Shown here piece by piece: positions 1-5,762 of a DNA stretch of 6,169 nucleotides (within the stretch, counting starts at the first letter, position 1; every line of letters starts with the position of its first letter). A program made the position numbers and the translations under genes. Source of the DNA: Oscillospiraceae bacterium (GTDB lineage: Bacteria; Bacillota_A; Clostridia; Oscillospirales; Oscillospiraceae); the NCBI GenBank assembly GCA_017396725.1, contig JAFQLA010000294.1, positions 1 through 6,169 on the forward strand, read 5' to 3'. Under the pieces are notes generated by a model. That model did no database searches and was not told the DNA's origin. It saw nothing but the letters and a program-made list of their open reading frames with translations.

Positions 1-186
1 ATCGCCCTTGGTATTTTCGATAGCTTTTCCACCATCCGCGATGAGTGGCTCAAGGAAAAAGTGATGATCCGCCATGATCCTGCTGCCACCGAAAAGTACG
101 AAGAGATCTTCCGTTTCTACCGCGAACTCTCTTCCATCATGCAGCCTGCCTATGTGGGCCTCGCCAAACTCAACGGCACCATTTGA
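1..186 (+). CDS. FGGY-family carbohydrate kinase, C-terminal end (partial)
   Basis: Only the last 61 codons are present, in frame 1 from the window edge to the TGA at 184-186. The fragment begins in a short IALGIF stretch, runs through a Trp-containing helix (DEWLKEK), then a Pro-less HDPAA segment and a YEEIFRFYREL helix near the end. This pattern of a xxDP..a..Y..iy..Y..l tail is typical of FGGY sugar kinases such as xylulokinase, glycerol kinase and relatives, which phosphorylate a sugar or polyol with ATP in the cytoplasm. The ATP-binding and sugar-binding motifs lie upstream and cannot be checked, so the substrate is unknown. The next gene starts 16 bases downstream on the same strand, so it is the first visible gene of the operon. 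Family assignment rests on the tail only and is moderately secure. Confidence 0.66.
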   Translation: MALGIFDSFSTIRDEWLKEKVMIRHDPAATEKYEEIFRFYRELSSIMQPAYVGLAKLNGTI

Positions 187-202
187 AAGGAAGTTTTAAA
201 CC

Positions 203-880
203 ATGAAAATTGCTGCATTCCTCACAAGCTCCAGCCACCACGGCAATACCGCCACCGCCGTGCAGACTCTGCTGGAAGGCGCTAAACGCGCCGGCGCCGA
301 GGTGGAGATCTTCTATCTCAACGACTATTACATCAAACCCTGCATCGGCTGCCGTGTCTGCGAAAAAACAGACAAGTGTATCTACGGTGATACCGATGAT
401 GTGCATCTCTTCCATGATGCCATCCGCACCGCGGACGCTTTCGTCCTGGGCACCCAGACCTTCTACGGCGACATCGCCGGTCAGTTCAAGATGTTTGTTG
501 ACCGCGTGTATCCTTTCATGTGCTGCACGGGCAAGGATCCCGTAACGCAGCAGATGACCTTCGGCAGCATCCTGCCTGACCGCAAGCCCGGCGTGATGAT
601 CGCCATCTCCGGCAGCCATGGCGTTGGCGTTCTGGAGAGCCATGTGAAGGTAGGTTACCACTGTCTCAACGACATCAACAGCTATCTCTGGCGTGAAGTA
701 TTAATCCCTTACACTACTTGGACCGCAGTGAAAGACATGACTGAAAAGAAAGAAGAACTCTTCCGCACCGGCGTGGAACTGGTGCAGCATGTCAAGGACG
801 GCTGCCACGAAGACAAGGCCAAGACCGCCGCGCTTTGTGAAAAATTCAAGTACAAGGATGTTAAAAAAATCGAGTATTAA
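203..880 (+). CDS. Flavodoxin-fold NAD(P)H:FMN oxidoreductase with iron-sulfur-flavoprotein cysteine motif
   Basis: The 225-residue product is a cytoplasmic flavodoxin-like protein of the NADPH-dependent FMN reductase / iron-sulfur flavoprotein superfamily. It opens with a beta strand and an FMN phosphate loop (TSSSHHGNTA, residues 8-17), has a YGDIAGQFKMFVDR segment that matches the family's usual P.Y....s..lK.fiDR motif, and ends in a lysine-rich tail. Residues C47, C50, C53 and C59 form a C-X2-C-X2-C-X5-C motif, the compact spacing that binds a 4Fe-4S cluster in archaeal-type iron-sulfur flavoproteins; many clostridial relatives carry a similar but cluster-free motif, so a cluster is likely but not proven. 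The start at 203 has AAAGGAAG (186-193) nine bases upstream. It probably moves electrons or reduces a carbonyl, quinone or enoate intermediate for the pathway; the true substrate is unknown. Confidence 0.82.
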   Translation: MKIAAFLTSSSHHGNTATAVQTLLEGAKRAGAEVEIFYLNDYYIKPCIGCRVCEKTDKCIYGDTDDVHLFHDAIRTADAFVLGTQTFYGDIAGQFKMFVDRVYPFMCCTGKDPVTQQMTFGSILPDRKPGVMIAISGSHGVGVLESHVKVGYHCLNDINSYLWREVLIPYTTWTAVKDMTEKKEELFRTGVELVQHVKDGCHEDKAKTAALCEKFKYKDVKKIEY

Positions 881-894
881 GGAGAAATTCTATT

Positions 895-1920
895 ATGAAA
901 AAAGCAGTTATCGTTGCAAAAGAAACCGTGGAATTTCAGGAATTTGACCTTCCTTCCATCTCTGCCAACGAAGTTCTGGTAAAGGTCAAGGCCGTTGGTC
1001 TTTGCACCTTCGAGCAGCGCTACTACACCGGCATGAAGGAAGACTATCCCTTCAACGGCGGCCATGAAGTCTGCGGTATCGTAGAACAGGTCGGCAGCGA
1101 AGTAGGCAGCGGCATCAAGCCCGGCGACAAGGTCGTGGTCGCAGCCATCACCCGCTGCGGTGATTGCTACTTCTGCCAGCGCGGTCTTGACAACATGTGC
1201 GCCAACGGCGGCGACATTCAGATTGAAGGCCAGATGTGGGGTCCCGGCGGTCTCAGCGAATACATGGTATGTAAAGGCTATCAGGTTTACAAGGTAAACG
1301 ACGATATGGACTTCGCTGTCGGCACTCTGGCAGAGCCTCTGGCCTGCATGCTGCGCAGCGTGCAGAACTCTCACGCCAAGCACGGTGATACCGCTGTGGT
1401 CATCGGCGGCGGCGTAATGGGCCTTCTCCATGTTAAGGTGGCCAAACTCAGCGGCCTGCGCGTCATCGTTTCTGAAGTGGATGAAAAGCGCAAGGCAAAG
1501 GCTCTGGAAATGGGCGCAGATCAGGTCATCGACCCCACCAAGGAAGATATGGTAGCTGCCGTTAAGGCTGCAACCGCCGGCCGCGGCGCAGAAGCCGTTT
1601 TCTACACCGCAGGCGGCGCAAGAGCTGTGGAACAGGGCATCAACGCACTGTGCAAGGGCGGCACCATCGTCTTCTACGGCACCGTTTATCCCAAGGGGCT
1701 CATGAGTATCGATCCCAACAAGATCCACTACGATGAAATCAACTTCACCGGTATCTCCTCCACCACCAAGGAAGCCTTCCGCGAATCCGCAAGAATGCTC
1801 TCCGAAGGCCTTATCAAGGTGGATGAACTGGTAAGCGAAGTATATCCCTTCGCCGAACTGGATACCGCTTTCAAGCGCTCCGTATCCCCCGAAACTTACC
1901 GCGTTATCGTTTCCCTTTGA
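895..1920 (+). CDS. Zinc-dependent medium-chain alcohol/polyol dehydrogenase, atypical CTFE active-site type
   Basis: This 341-residue protein is an MDR-superfamily dehydrogenase of the sorbitol/threonine dehydrogenase kind. The GroES-like catalytic domain carries the catalytic zinc ligands C37, H57 and E58 (GGHEV), with a further candidate at E147 (LAEPLAC), and a complete structural zinc lobe C88, C91, C94, C102. The Rossmann domain begins at GGGVMG (171-176), and an acidic residue (E195) ends the second strand, which points to NAD(H). The odd feature is the sequence C37-T-F-E: classical members read C-G-S/T-D, so the Ser/Thr proton relay is replaced by Phe39. The product resembles the third dehydrogenase of this operon in both domains. 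Stop of the previous gene and RBS overlap (TAAGGAG, 878-884), ten bases before ATG. The reaction is presumably reversible sugar or polyol oxidation; the substrate is unknown. Confidence 0.9.
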   Translation: MKKAVIVAKETVEFQEFDLPSISANEVLVKVKAVGLCTFEQRYYTGMKEDYPFNGGHEVCGIVEQVGSEVGSGIKPGDKVVVAAITRCGDCYFCQRGLDNMCANGGDIQIEGQMWGPGGLSEYMVCKGYQVYKVNDDMDFAVGTLAEPLACMLRSVQNSHAKHGDTAVVIGGGVMGLLHVKVAKLSGLRVIVSEVDEKRKAKALEMGADQVIDPTKEDMVAAVKAATAGRGAEAVFYTAGGARAVEQGINALCKGGTIVFYGTVYPKGLMSIDPNKIHYDEINFTGISSTTKEAFRESARMLSEGLIKVDELVSEVYPFAELDTAFKRSVSPETYRVIVSL

Positions 1921-1953
1921 TCCTTCTCTTTGAGAAGCAGAAAGGACTAGATT

Positions 1954-2952
1954 ATGAAAGCTTTACTGCGATTGAGCGATACCCCTAAAGATTTCGCCAT
2001 GGGCGAAGCACCCGAACCTCAGGTAAGAAGCGGCATGGTGAAGGTAAAGATCGCGTACGCAGGCCTCTGCGGCAGCGACCTCCATATCTATCTCGGCTTT
2101 GAATCCGGCCTGCCTCAGGGCATCCACGGCCACGAATTCTCCGGCACTGTGTGCGAAGTGGGCGAAGGCGTGACCAACTGGAAAGCCGGCGACCGCGTTA
2201 CCGTGGAGCATACCTTTGCCACCTGCGGCGCCTGTGAATTCTGCAAGACCGGCCGCTATCACCTCTGCGCCAAGCGCAAGTCCATCGGCTTTGACCAGCA
2301 GGGCGCTTTCACCGAGTACATTGTAGTGGATCCCCAGTATCTCCACAGAGTTCCCGATGATGTGTCCCTCGCCACCGCCGCCATCACCGAGCCTCTGGCC
2401 TGCTGCATCCACGGCGTGGAACTCTGCGGCTGCAAGCCCTGCCAGAAGGTGCTCATCGTGGGTCCCGGCCCCATGGGTCTTATGACCGGCCTCGTTTTCA
2501 AGGCATACGGCTGCCATGTGGATATGGTGGGCATGCCCGAAGACGCTGAGCGCCTTGCCATTGCCCAAAAAGCAGGCCTCAATATCATTGAAAAGCCCGC
2601 AAGCAGCTCCTATCCCATCGTAGCAGACTGCAGCGGTTCCAACGGCGGCGTATGCCTCGCTATCGACGCGCTGCAAAAGGGCGGCACCCTTTTGCAGGTA
2701 GCCATCGCCACCAAGGATCTCACCATCCCCTACTACAACCTTGTTTATAAAGAGCTGAAGATCCAGGCCACCTACTGCCACACCTGGAAGGATTGGGATC
2801 AGGCGCTGAAGCTGCAGAAGGCAGGCCTTCTGGATCTCTCTCCCGTCATCACTTCCTGCGTAAAGCTGGAGGATTGGCAGGCAACCTTCAACGCCGCTCT
2901 CAACAAAGAAGGTCTCAAGTATCTCTTTGAGATCTGCCCCGAGGAGGAATGA
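1954..2952 (+). CDS. Zinc-dependent medium-chain dehydrogenase, classical sorbitol/threonine dehydrogenase type
   Basis: The 332-residue product is a second MDR dehydrogenase but of the classical type: C39-G-S41-D42 gives the catalytic zinc cysteine with its serine proton relay, H60-E61 complete the zinc site, E146 (TEPLAC) is a further candidate ligand, and C91, C94, C97, C105 form the structural zinc lobe. The nucleotide fold starts at GPGPMG (170-175). The second strand ends in a glycine-rich VGMPEDAER turn without an acidic residue, so NAD versus NADP cannot be settled. The stretch after it is about a dozen residues shorter than in the two neighbours. Cysteines 150, 151, 158, 160 and 163 cluster just before the Rossmann domain, which is unusual. 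AAAGGA (1941-1946) sits seven bases before ATG. It likely oxidises a secondary hydroxyl of a sugar or polyol in the same pathway. Confidence 0.9.
   Translation: MKALLRLSDTPKDFAMGEAPEPQVRSGMVKVKIAYAGLCGSDLHIYLGFESGLPQGIHGHEFSGTVCEVGEGVTNWKAGDRVTVEHTFATCGACEFCKTGRYHLCAKRKSIGFDQQGAFTEYIVVDPQYLHRVPDDVSLATAAITEPLACCIHGVELCGCKPCQKVLIVGPGPMGLMTGLVFKAYGCHVDMVGMPEDAERLAIAQKAGLNIIEKPASSSYPIVADCSGSNGGVCLAIDALQKGGTLLQVAIATKDLTIPYYNLVYKELKIQATYCHTWKDWDQALKLQKAGLLDLSPVITSCVKLEDWQATFNAALNKEGLKYLFEICPEEE
2671..2697 (+). repeat. Perfect 11-bp inverted repeat inside the second dehydrogenase gene
   Basis: CTGCAAAAGGG (2671-2681) and CCCTTTTGCAG (2687-2697) are exact reverse complements separated by the five-base loop CGGCA. 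The sequence encodes the ordinary MDR segment LQKGGTLLQ, so the protein does not require a palindrome. The perfect match uses a CAA glutamine codon, while this gene mostly uses CAG, and a TTG leucine codon. No U-tract follows, so it is not an intrinsic terminator. It could be chance or an mRNA stability/processing element. Confidence 0.7.
2941..2947 (+). promoter_or_regulatory. Ribosome binding site for the third dehydrogenase, inside the preceding gene
   Basis: GAGGAGG occupies codons at the very end of the 1954-2952 gene and lies eight bases before the ATG at 2956. The stop codon (2950-2952) falls between the RBS and the start, so ribosomes finishing the upstream gene can re-initiate directly; this supports equal expression of the two dehydrogenases. 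Confidence 0.75.
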
Positions 2953-2955
2953 GCC

Positions 2956-3987
2956 ATGAAAACGAAACAGATCCAGTTCAACGGCGTCGGCCAGCTTCAG
3001 TATGTGGAGCGTGAGCTTCCTCCTCTGAAGGACAATCAGGTGCTGGTAAAGGTGGAGGCCTGCGGCCTTTGCACTTGGGAGCGTTATATTTTTGAGGGCA
3101 CCGAATCCATGCCCTTCCCCTTTGTAGGCGGCCATGAACTGGCCGGCCGCATCGTGGAAACAGGCAGCGGCGTATCGGCTGAGCTCAAGCCCGGCATGGC
3201 AGTTTCCGTGGGCAAGTGGCTTCGCTGCAACGAGTGCGAAATGTGCCGCCGTGGTTTTGACAACCAGTGCTCGGCGAACTTCGCTCCCTCAGAGCGTGAA
3301 TATTCCGGCCCCGCGGGTTTTGCTGAATACATGGTCTGCAACAGCTATGAAGTATTCCCCTTCAACGAAGAGGCTCCTATCCATATGGCAGCTCTTGCCG
3401 AACCCGTAGCCTGCGTCACCCGCGGCATCAACCGCATGGATATTGTGGCAGGCGACACGGTGGCCGTAGTGGGCGCGGGCATGATGGGGCTTCTTTTCCT
3501 GAAACTCCTCAAGCTCCGTGGCATGAAGGTGATCGTGGTGCAGCGCAGTGAAAAGCGCCGCGTGATCGCCGCCAATATGGGCGCTGACGCGGTGGTAGAC
3601 CCCACAGCCGGCGACTGGGTGGAGCAGATCAAAGCGCTCACGGGCGGTGTTGGCGCGGCAGGCGTGGTATACACCGCAGGCGGCGGCAAGGTACTCAACG
3701 AGTGCCTGAAGGCCTGCCGTCACGGTTCCACCGTTATGATGTACGCCCCCACCCACGAAGAGGCTCCCGCGCTGCAGGCAGACCTCATCCACTTCAAGGA
3801 ACTGGTAGTCACAGGCGCGCTGCAGCACGATAAGGAAAGCTTCCGTCAGGCCGTGCGGATCCTTGGCAGCGGTCAGGTGGATTTCAGCGACCTTACGCTG
3901 GTTTTCGGCGACTTCAACGATCTGGAAAAGGAAATGAAGCGAGCCAATGAGGACCGCGATATTCACCGCGTGCTCCTGCGCTGGTAA
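2956..3987 (+). CDS. Zinc-dependent medium-chain dehydrogenase, atypical CTWE type, paralogue of the 895-1920 product
   Basis: This 343-residue MDR dehydrogenase has catalytic zinc ligands C39, H60, E61 and a further candidate E149 (LAEPVAC), structural zinc cysteines C91, C94, C97, C105, and a Rossmann loop GAGMMG (173-178). Like the 895-1920 product, it reads C-T-[FW]-E at the active site (here Trp41 in place of the relay Ser/Thr), shares the YTAGG and IHF/YxE segments, and so is a paralogue; the two have diverged well beyond a recent duplication. The second strand ends in Q196-R197-S198 instead of an acidic residue, which in MDR enzymes favours NADP(H). The start codon lies three bases after the previous stop, with its Shine-Dalgarno inside the preceding gene, implying translational coupling. 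It may catalyse the reverse, reductive half of a redox epimerisation, but this is inference. Confidence 0.9.
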   Translation: MKTKQIQFNGVGQLQYVERELPPLKDNQVLVKVEACGLCTWERYIFEGTESMPFPFVGGHELAGRIVETGSGVSAELKPGMAVSVGKWLRCNECEMCRRGFDNQCSANFAPSEREYSGPAGFAEYMVCNSYEVFPFNEEAPIHMAALAEPVACVTRGINRMDIVAGDTVAVVGAGMMGLLFLKLLKLRGMKVIVVQRSEKRRVIAANMGADAVVDPTAGDWVEQIKALTGGVGAAGVVYTAGGGKVLNECLKACRHGSTVMMYAPTHEEAPALQADLIHFKELVVTGALQHDKESFRQAVRILGSGQVDFSDLTLVFGDFNDLEKEMKRANEDRDIHRVLLRW

Positions 3988-3990
3988 AGA

Positions 3991-3996
3991 AGGAGG
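3991..3996 (+). promoter_or_regulatory. Shine-Dalgarno that fixes the TTG start of the Mch homologue
   Basis: AGGAGG is a perfect Shine-Dalgarno sequence and lies eight bases before TTG at 4005, the ideal spacing. The alternative in-frame GTG at 3996 begins on the last G of this same motif and so cannot use it. The protein from TTG begins MHYSVNEMA, which also fits the usual N-terminus of the family. Confidence 0.8.
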
Positions 3997-4004
3997 TGCT
4001 TTCT

Positions 4005-4967
4005 TTGCACTATTCCGTCAATGAAATGGCAGTTCGTATCGTGGAGGAAAAGATCCTCCCCCATATGGATGCCTTGGGCGTCTCCCTCCATACCCTTTCC
4101 AACGGCGCCAAAGTTATTGACATGGGCGTCCACGCCAAAGGCGGCTGGATGTCTGCTAAATATTTTACCGAAGCCGACCTCGGCGGTCTGGGCGAACTGC
4201 ATTACCGCACCATGATGGTGGGCCGCCACCTTGTTCCCACGGCCTCTATCCGCGTGGATCGCCCCGGGGTTGCCGAGCTTGGATGCCACGACGCTTTCCT
4301 TCTGGCGCAGCACATGGGCCGCACAGTGACTGTTTCGGGCCCTATCCGCACCATTGTTGGCACCGATAAATATGTCAATTGTCTCTCATACCGCGATAGC
4401 GATGCCGTAAAAACCGTGGCTGCCATCCAGACTGACATTCTTCCCAACGAGGATACGGCGGAAAGCATCGCCGAAAAAGCGCATGTGCGGCCTGATAGCA
4501 TGTACATTCTCGCAGCCAAAACCGCCACTCTCACCGGCGCGGCGCAGGTCTGCGCCCGCAATGTGGAGCAGGTCCTCCCTTCTCTTTTGGACCGCGGTTT
4601 TGATATGAAAACCATTGTTTATGCCAGCGGCACAGCTCCCATCCCCTCCGTGGTGGATGACGAGACTCTTGCCATGGGCCGTGTCAACGACGGGCTTATC
4701 TACGGACAGGAAACCAATCTCTATGTCCGCTGCGAAGATGAGGCTATTGAAAGCATCCTTCCCGAACTCCCCTTCAACAAAAATCAGGACATCTTCGGCA
4801 CTCCCTTCTTTGATCTTTTCGCCCAATGCGGAAACGATTGGGCAAAAGTGCCCCGCAAGTGGGATGCCCCCTGCAAGGTGAATTTCTTCAACATGAAGAC
4901 CAACCGCATTTTTGTGGCAGGTGAACTCCACTACGGCGTGCTGGAAAAATCATTTTTAGGTATATAA
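4005..4967 (+). CDS. Methenyltetrahydromethanopterin cyclohydrolase (Mch) homologue, probably repurposed
   Basis: From the TTG at 4005 the product is 320 residues, the usual length of Mch, and it matches the family from end to end: a VNEMA N-terminus, NGAKVID (33-39), a DLGGLGE segment (58-64), PNEDTAESIAE (147-157), the YILAAKTA strand (167-174), the catalytic-region helix with R185 and E188 (R-x2-E), then ASGTAPI (207-213), VDDETLAMG (217-225), ND (228-229) and a VAGEL C-terminal motif. Archaeal Mch hydrolyses methenyl-H4MPT to formyl-H4MPT, and the conserved Arg/Glu pair is, as I recall from the archaeal structure work, the catalytic pair. Mch normally occurs in methanogens and H4MPT methylotrophs; here it follows three sugar-type dehydrogenases and no H4MPT gene is visible. 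The fold assignment is strong; the native substrate is doubtful and may be another cyclic compound. Confidence 0.85.
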   Translation: MHYSVNEMAVRIVEEKILPHMDALGVSLHTLSNGAKVIDMGVHAKGGWMSAKYFTEADLGGLGELHYRTMMVGRHLVPTASIRVDRPGVAELGCHDAFLLAQHMGRTVTVSGPIRTIVGTDKYVNCLSYRDSDAVKTVAAIQTDILPNEDTAESIAEKAHVRPDSMYILAAKTATLTGAAQVCARNVEQVLPSLLDRGFDMKTIVYASGTAPIPSVVDDETLAMGRVNDGLIYGQETNLYVRCEDEAIESILPELPFNKNQDIFGTPFFDLFAQCGNDWAKVPRKWDAPCKVNFFNMKTNRIFVAGELHYGVLEKSFLGI

Positions 4968-4981
4968 GGAGACTTTCTCCC

Positions 4982-5668
4982 ATGATGTATACAGAATTTG
5001 CAAAACTGAAATTCCGCGAGATTCTGGACGGATCCCCCGCCAATGCATGCGAAGTCTACGCCCATGAAAACGGCGTTACCGTAGACGGCGGTGTGAAAGC
5101 AAACGGCGGCTGGATGGCCACCCGCGCGCTTCTGGAAGGTCTTGTGGGCGGACGCGGTCAGATCAACTACAGCGAGCGCATGGTAGACGGTATGCAGCTC
5201 CCCACCGTGGATCTCTATCTGGATGACCCCGTGGAAAGCGCCAGGAATTTCATCCCCGATGATAACGGCGTGATGGGTGTAAAGGGAGAGAACGGTTATG
5301 CGCTGGGTGTTGCCGTAACGGATTACCTCACGCCCTATCTTCCCGGCAACATGGTGCTTCTGCGCTGCGGCAGCCTTGCCGACTGTATTCTGGATGCGGC
5401 CCGCGCCATCCCCGTAGCAGTACTTTCTTTAAAAAACGCAGGCATCACCGATATCCAGTGGGCCTGGAGCAGCTGTCCCATCGCCGCTATGACGGACGAT
5501 GTGGAAGAAATGATCCGCCGCAAGGCCGCTATGAGCGCTCAGCACGCTGTTATCAGCATCTGGGTTCGGGGCGATGACGCCGTCATTCAAAAAGCTGTGG
5601 AGGATTTCTCCTTCGGTCAGCTCCGCGTTCATAATCTCGAGAGCGCAAAAACCTTCATCAAGGAATAA
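4982..5668 (+). CDS. Shortened Mch-like paralogue lacking the catalytic glutamate
   Basis: The 228-residue product aligns with its upstream neighbour over most of its length: HENGVTVDGGV (28-38), ANGGWM (40-45) against AKGGWM, VGGRGQINY (55-63) against LGGLGELHY, MVDGMQLPT (67-75) against MVGRHLVPT, a MVLLRCGS strand (124-131), and SSCPIAAMTDD (163-173) against SGTAPIPSVVDD. About 35 residues are missing between the two halves and about 45 at the C-terminus. In the catalytic helix the arginine is kept (R141), but proline 144 takes the place of the glutamate, and the later ND pair is gone. It therefore looks like an intact, non-catalytic or altered relative rather than a fragment: the reading frame is clean and has its own RBS (TAAGGAG, 4965-4971), ten bases before ATG. 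A regulatory or structural partner of the 4005-4967 protein is the simplest idea. No annotated family name is certain. Confidence 0.78.
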   Translation: MMYTEFAKLKFREILDGSPANACEVYAHENGVTVDGGVKANGGWMATRALLEGLVGGRGQINYSERMVDGMQLPTVDLYLDDPVESARNFIPDDNGVMGVKGENGYALGVAVTDYLTPYLPGNMVLLRCGSLADCILDAARAIPVAVLSLKNAGITDIQWAWSSCPIAAMTDDVEEMIRRKAAMSAQHAVISIWVRGDDAVIQKAVEDFSFGQLRVHNLESAKTFIKE

Positions 5669-5669
5669 A

Positions 5670-5702
5670 AAAGAGCCATCGCCTTAAAGGCGATGGCTCT
5701 TT
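5670..5702 (+). terminator. Strong hairpin terminator ending the operon, possibly bidirectional
   Basis: AAAGAGCCATCGCC (5670-5683) pairs perfectly with GGCGATGGCTCTTT (5689-5702) around the loop TTAAA, a 14-bp stem starting two bases after the TAA at 5666-5668. The T-run on the + strand is short (TTT, then ACTT), whereas the A-run before the stem (5664-5672) gives a strong U-tract in the opposite direction. It ends the operon and may also block antisense transcription from downstream. Confidence 0.88.
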
Positions 5703-5704
5703 AC

Positions 5705-5733
5705 TTGCCACTTGACGCGGTTTTTGTTATAAT
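5705..5733 (+). promoter_or_regulatory. Sigma-A/sigma-70 type promoter for the NTPase gene
   Basis: TTGCCA (5705-5710) matches five of six positions of the -35 consensus and is followed after exactly 17 bases by a perfect TATAAT (5728-5733). TGT directly before the -10 (5725-5727) forms an extended -10 element. Transcription would start near 5740, leaving a leader of roughly 20 bases. The promoter begins two bases after the terminator stem, so the next gene is an independent unit. Confidence 0.82.
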
Positions 5734-5750
5734 TGCCCCATCCGCAGGAA

Positions 5751-5756
5751 AGAAGG
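5751..5756 (+). promoter_or_regulatory. Ribosome binding site of the NTPase gene
   Basis: AGAAGG, within the purine-rich run that starts at 5746, lies six bases before the ATG at 5763 and supports that start codon over any upstream alternative. Confidence 0.65.
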
Positions 5757-5762
5757 TTGCAC

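Noticed and set aside
1923..1937. Small CTTCTC/GAGAAG hairpin in the gap before the second dehydrogenase
   Set aside because: A 6-bp stem with a three-base loop is too weak to call a regulatory element; the neighbouring TCCTT could also pair with the RBS AAGGA, but this is not distinguishable from chance.
2671..2697. The intragenic hairpin as an intrinsic terminator
   Set aside because: No U-tract follows and the coding frame continues through it and into coupled downstream genes.
1963..3135. Long minus-strand open frame (390 codons) opposite the dehydrogenases, and a similar one at 877-1728
   Set aside because: They lie antisense to well-supported zinc dehydrogenase genes, have no recognisable domains, and arise from the GC-leaning codon use of the + strand genes.
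3996..4004. GTG start at 3996 for the Mch homologue
   Set aside because: The GTG shares its first G with the AGGAGG Shine-Dalgarno; TTG at 4005 has ideal eight-base spacing and gives the family-like N-terminus.
4005..5668. A formaldehyde-oxidation or methanogenesis locus
   Set aside because: Only the Mch family member suggests it; no formaldehyde-activating enzyme, methylene-H4MPT dehydrogenase, formyltransferase or H4MPT biosynthesis gene is visible, and the neighbours are sugar-type enzymes.
4982..5668. The short Mch-like gene as a frameshifted pseudogene
   Set aside because: The frame is uninterrupted, has a good RBS and start, and its missing parts are internal and C-terminal deletions in frame rather than a disrupted reading frame.
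5712..5733. TTGACG (5712-5717) as the -35 element for the downstream promoter
   Set aside because: It lies only 10 bases from TATAAT; TTGCCA at 5705-5710 has the correct 17-base spacing.
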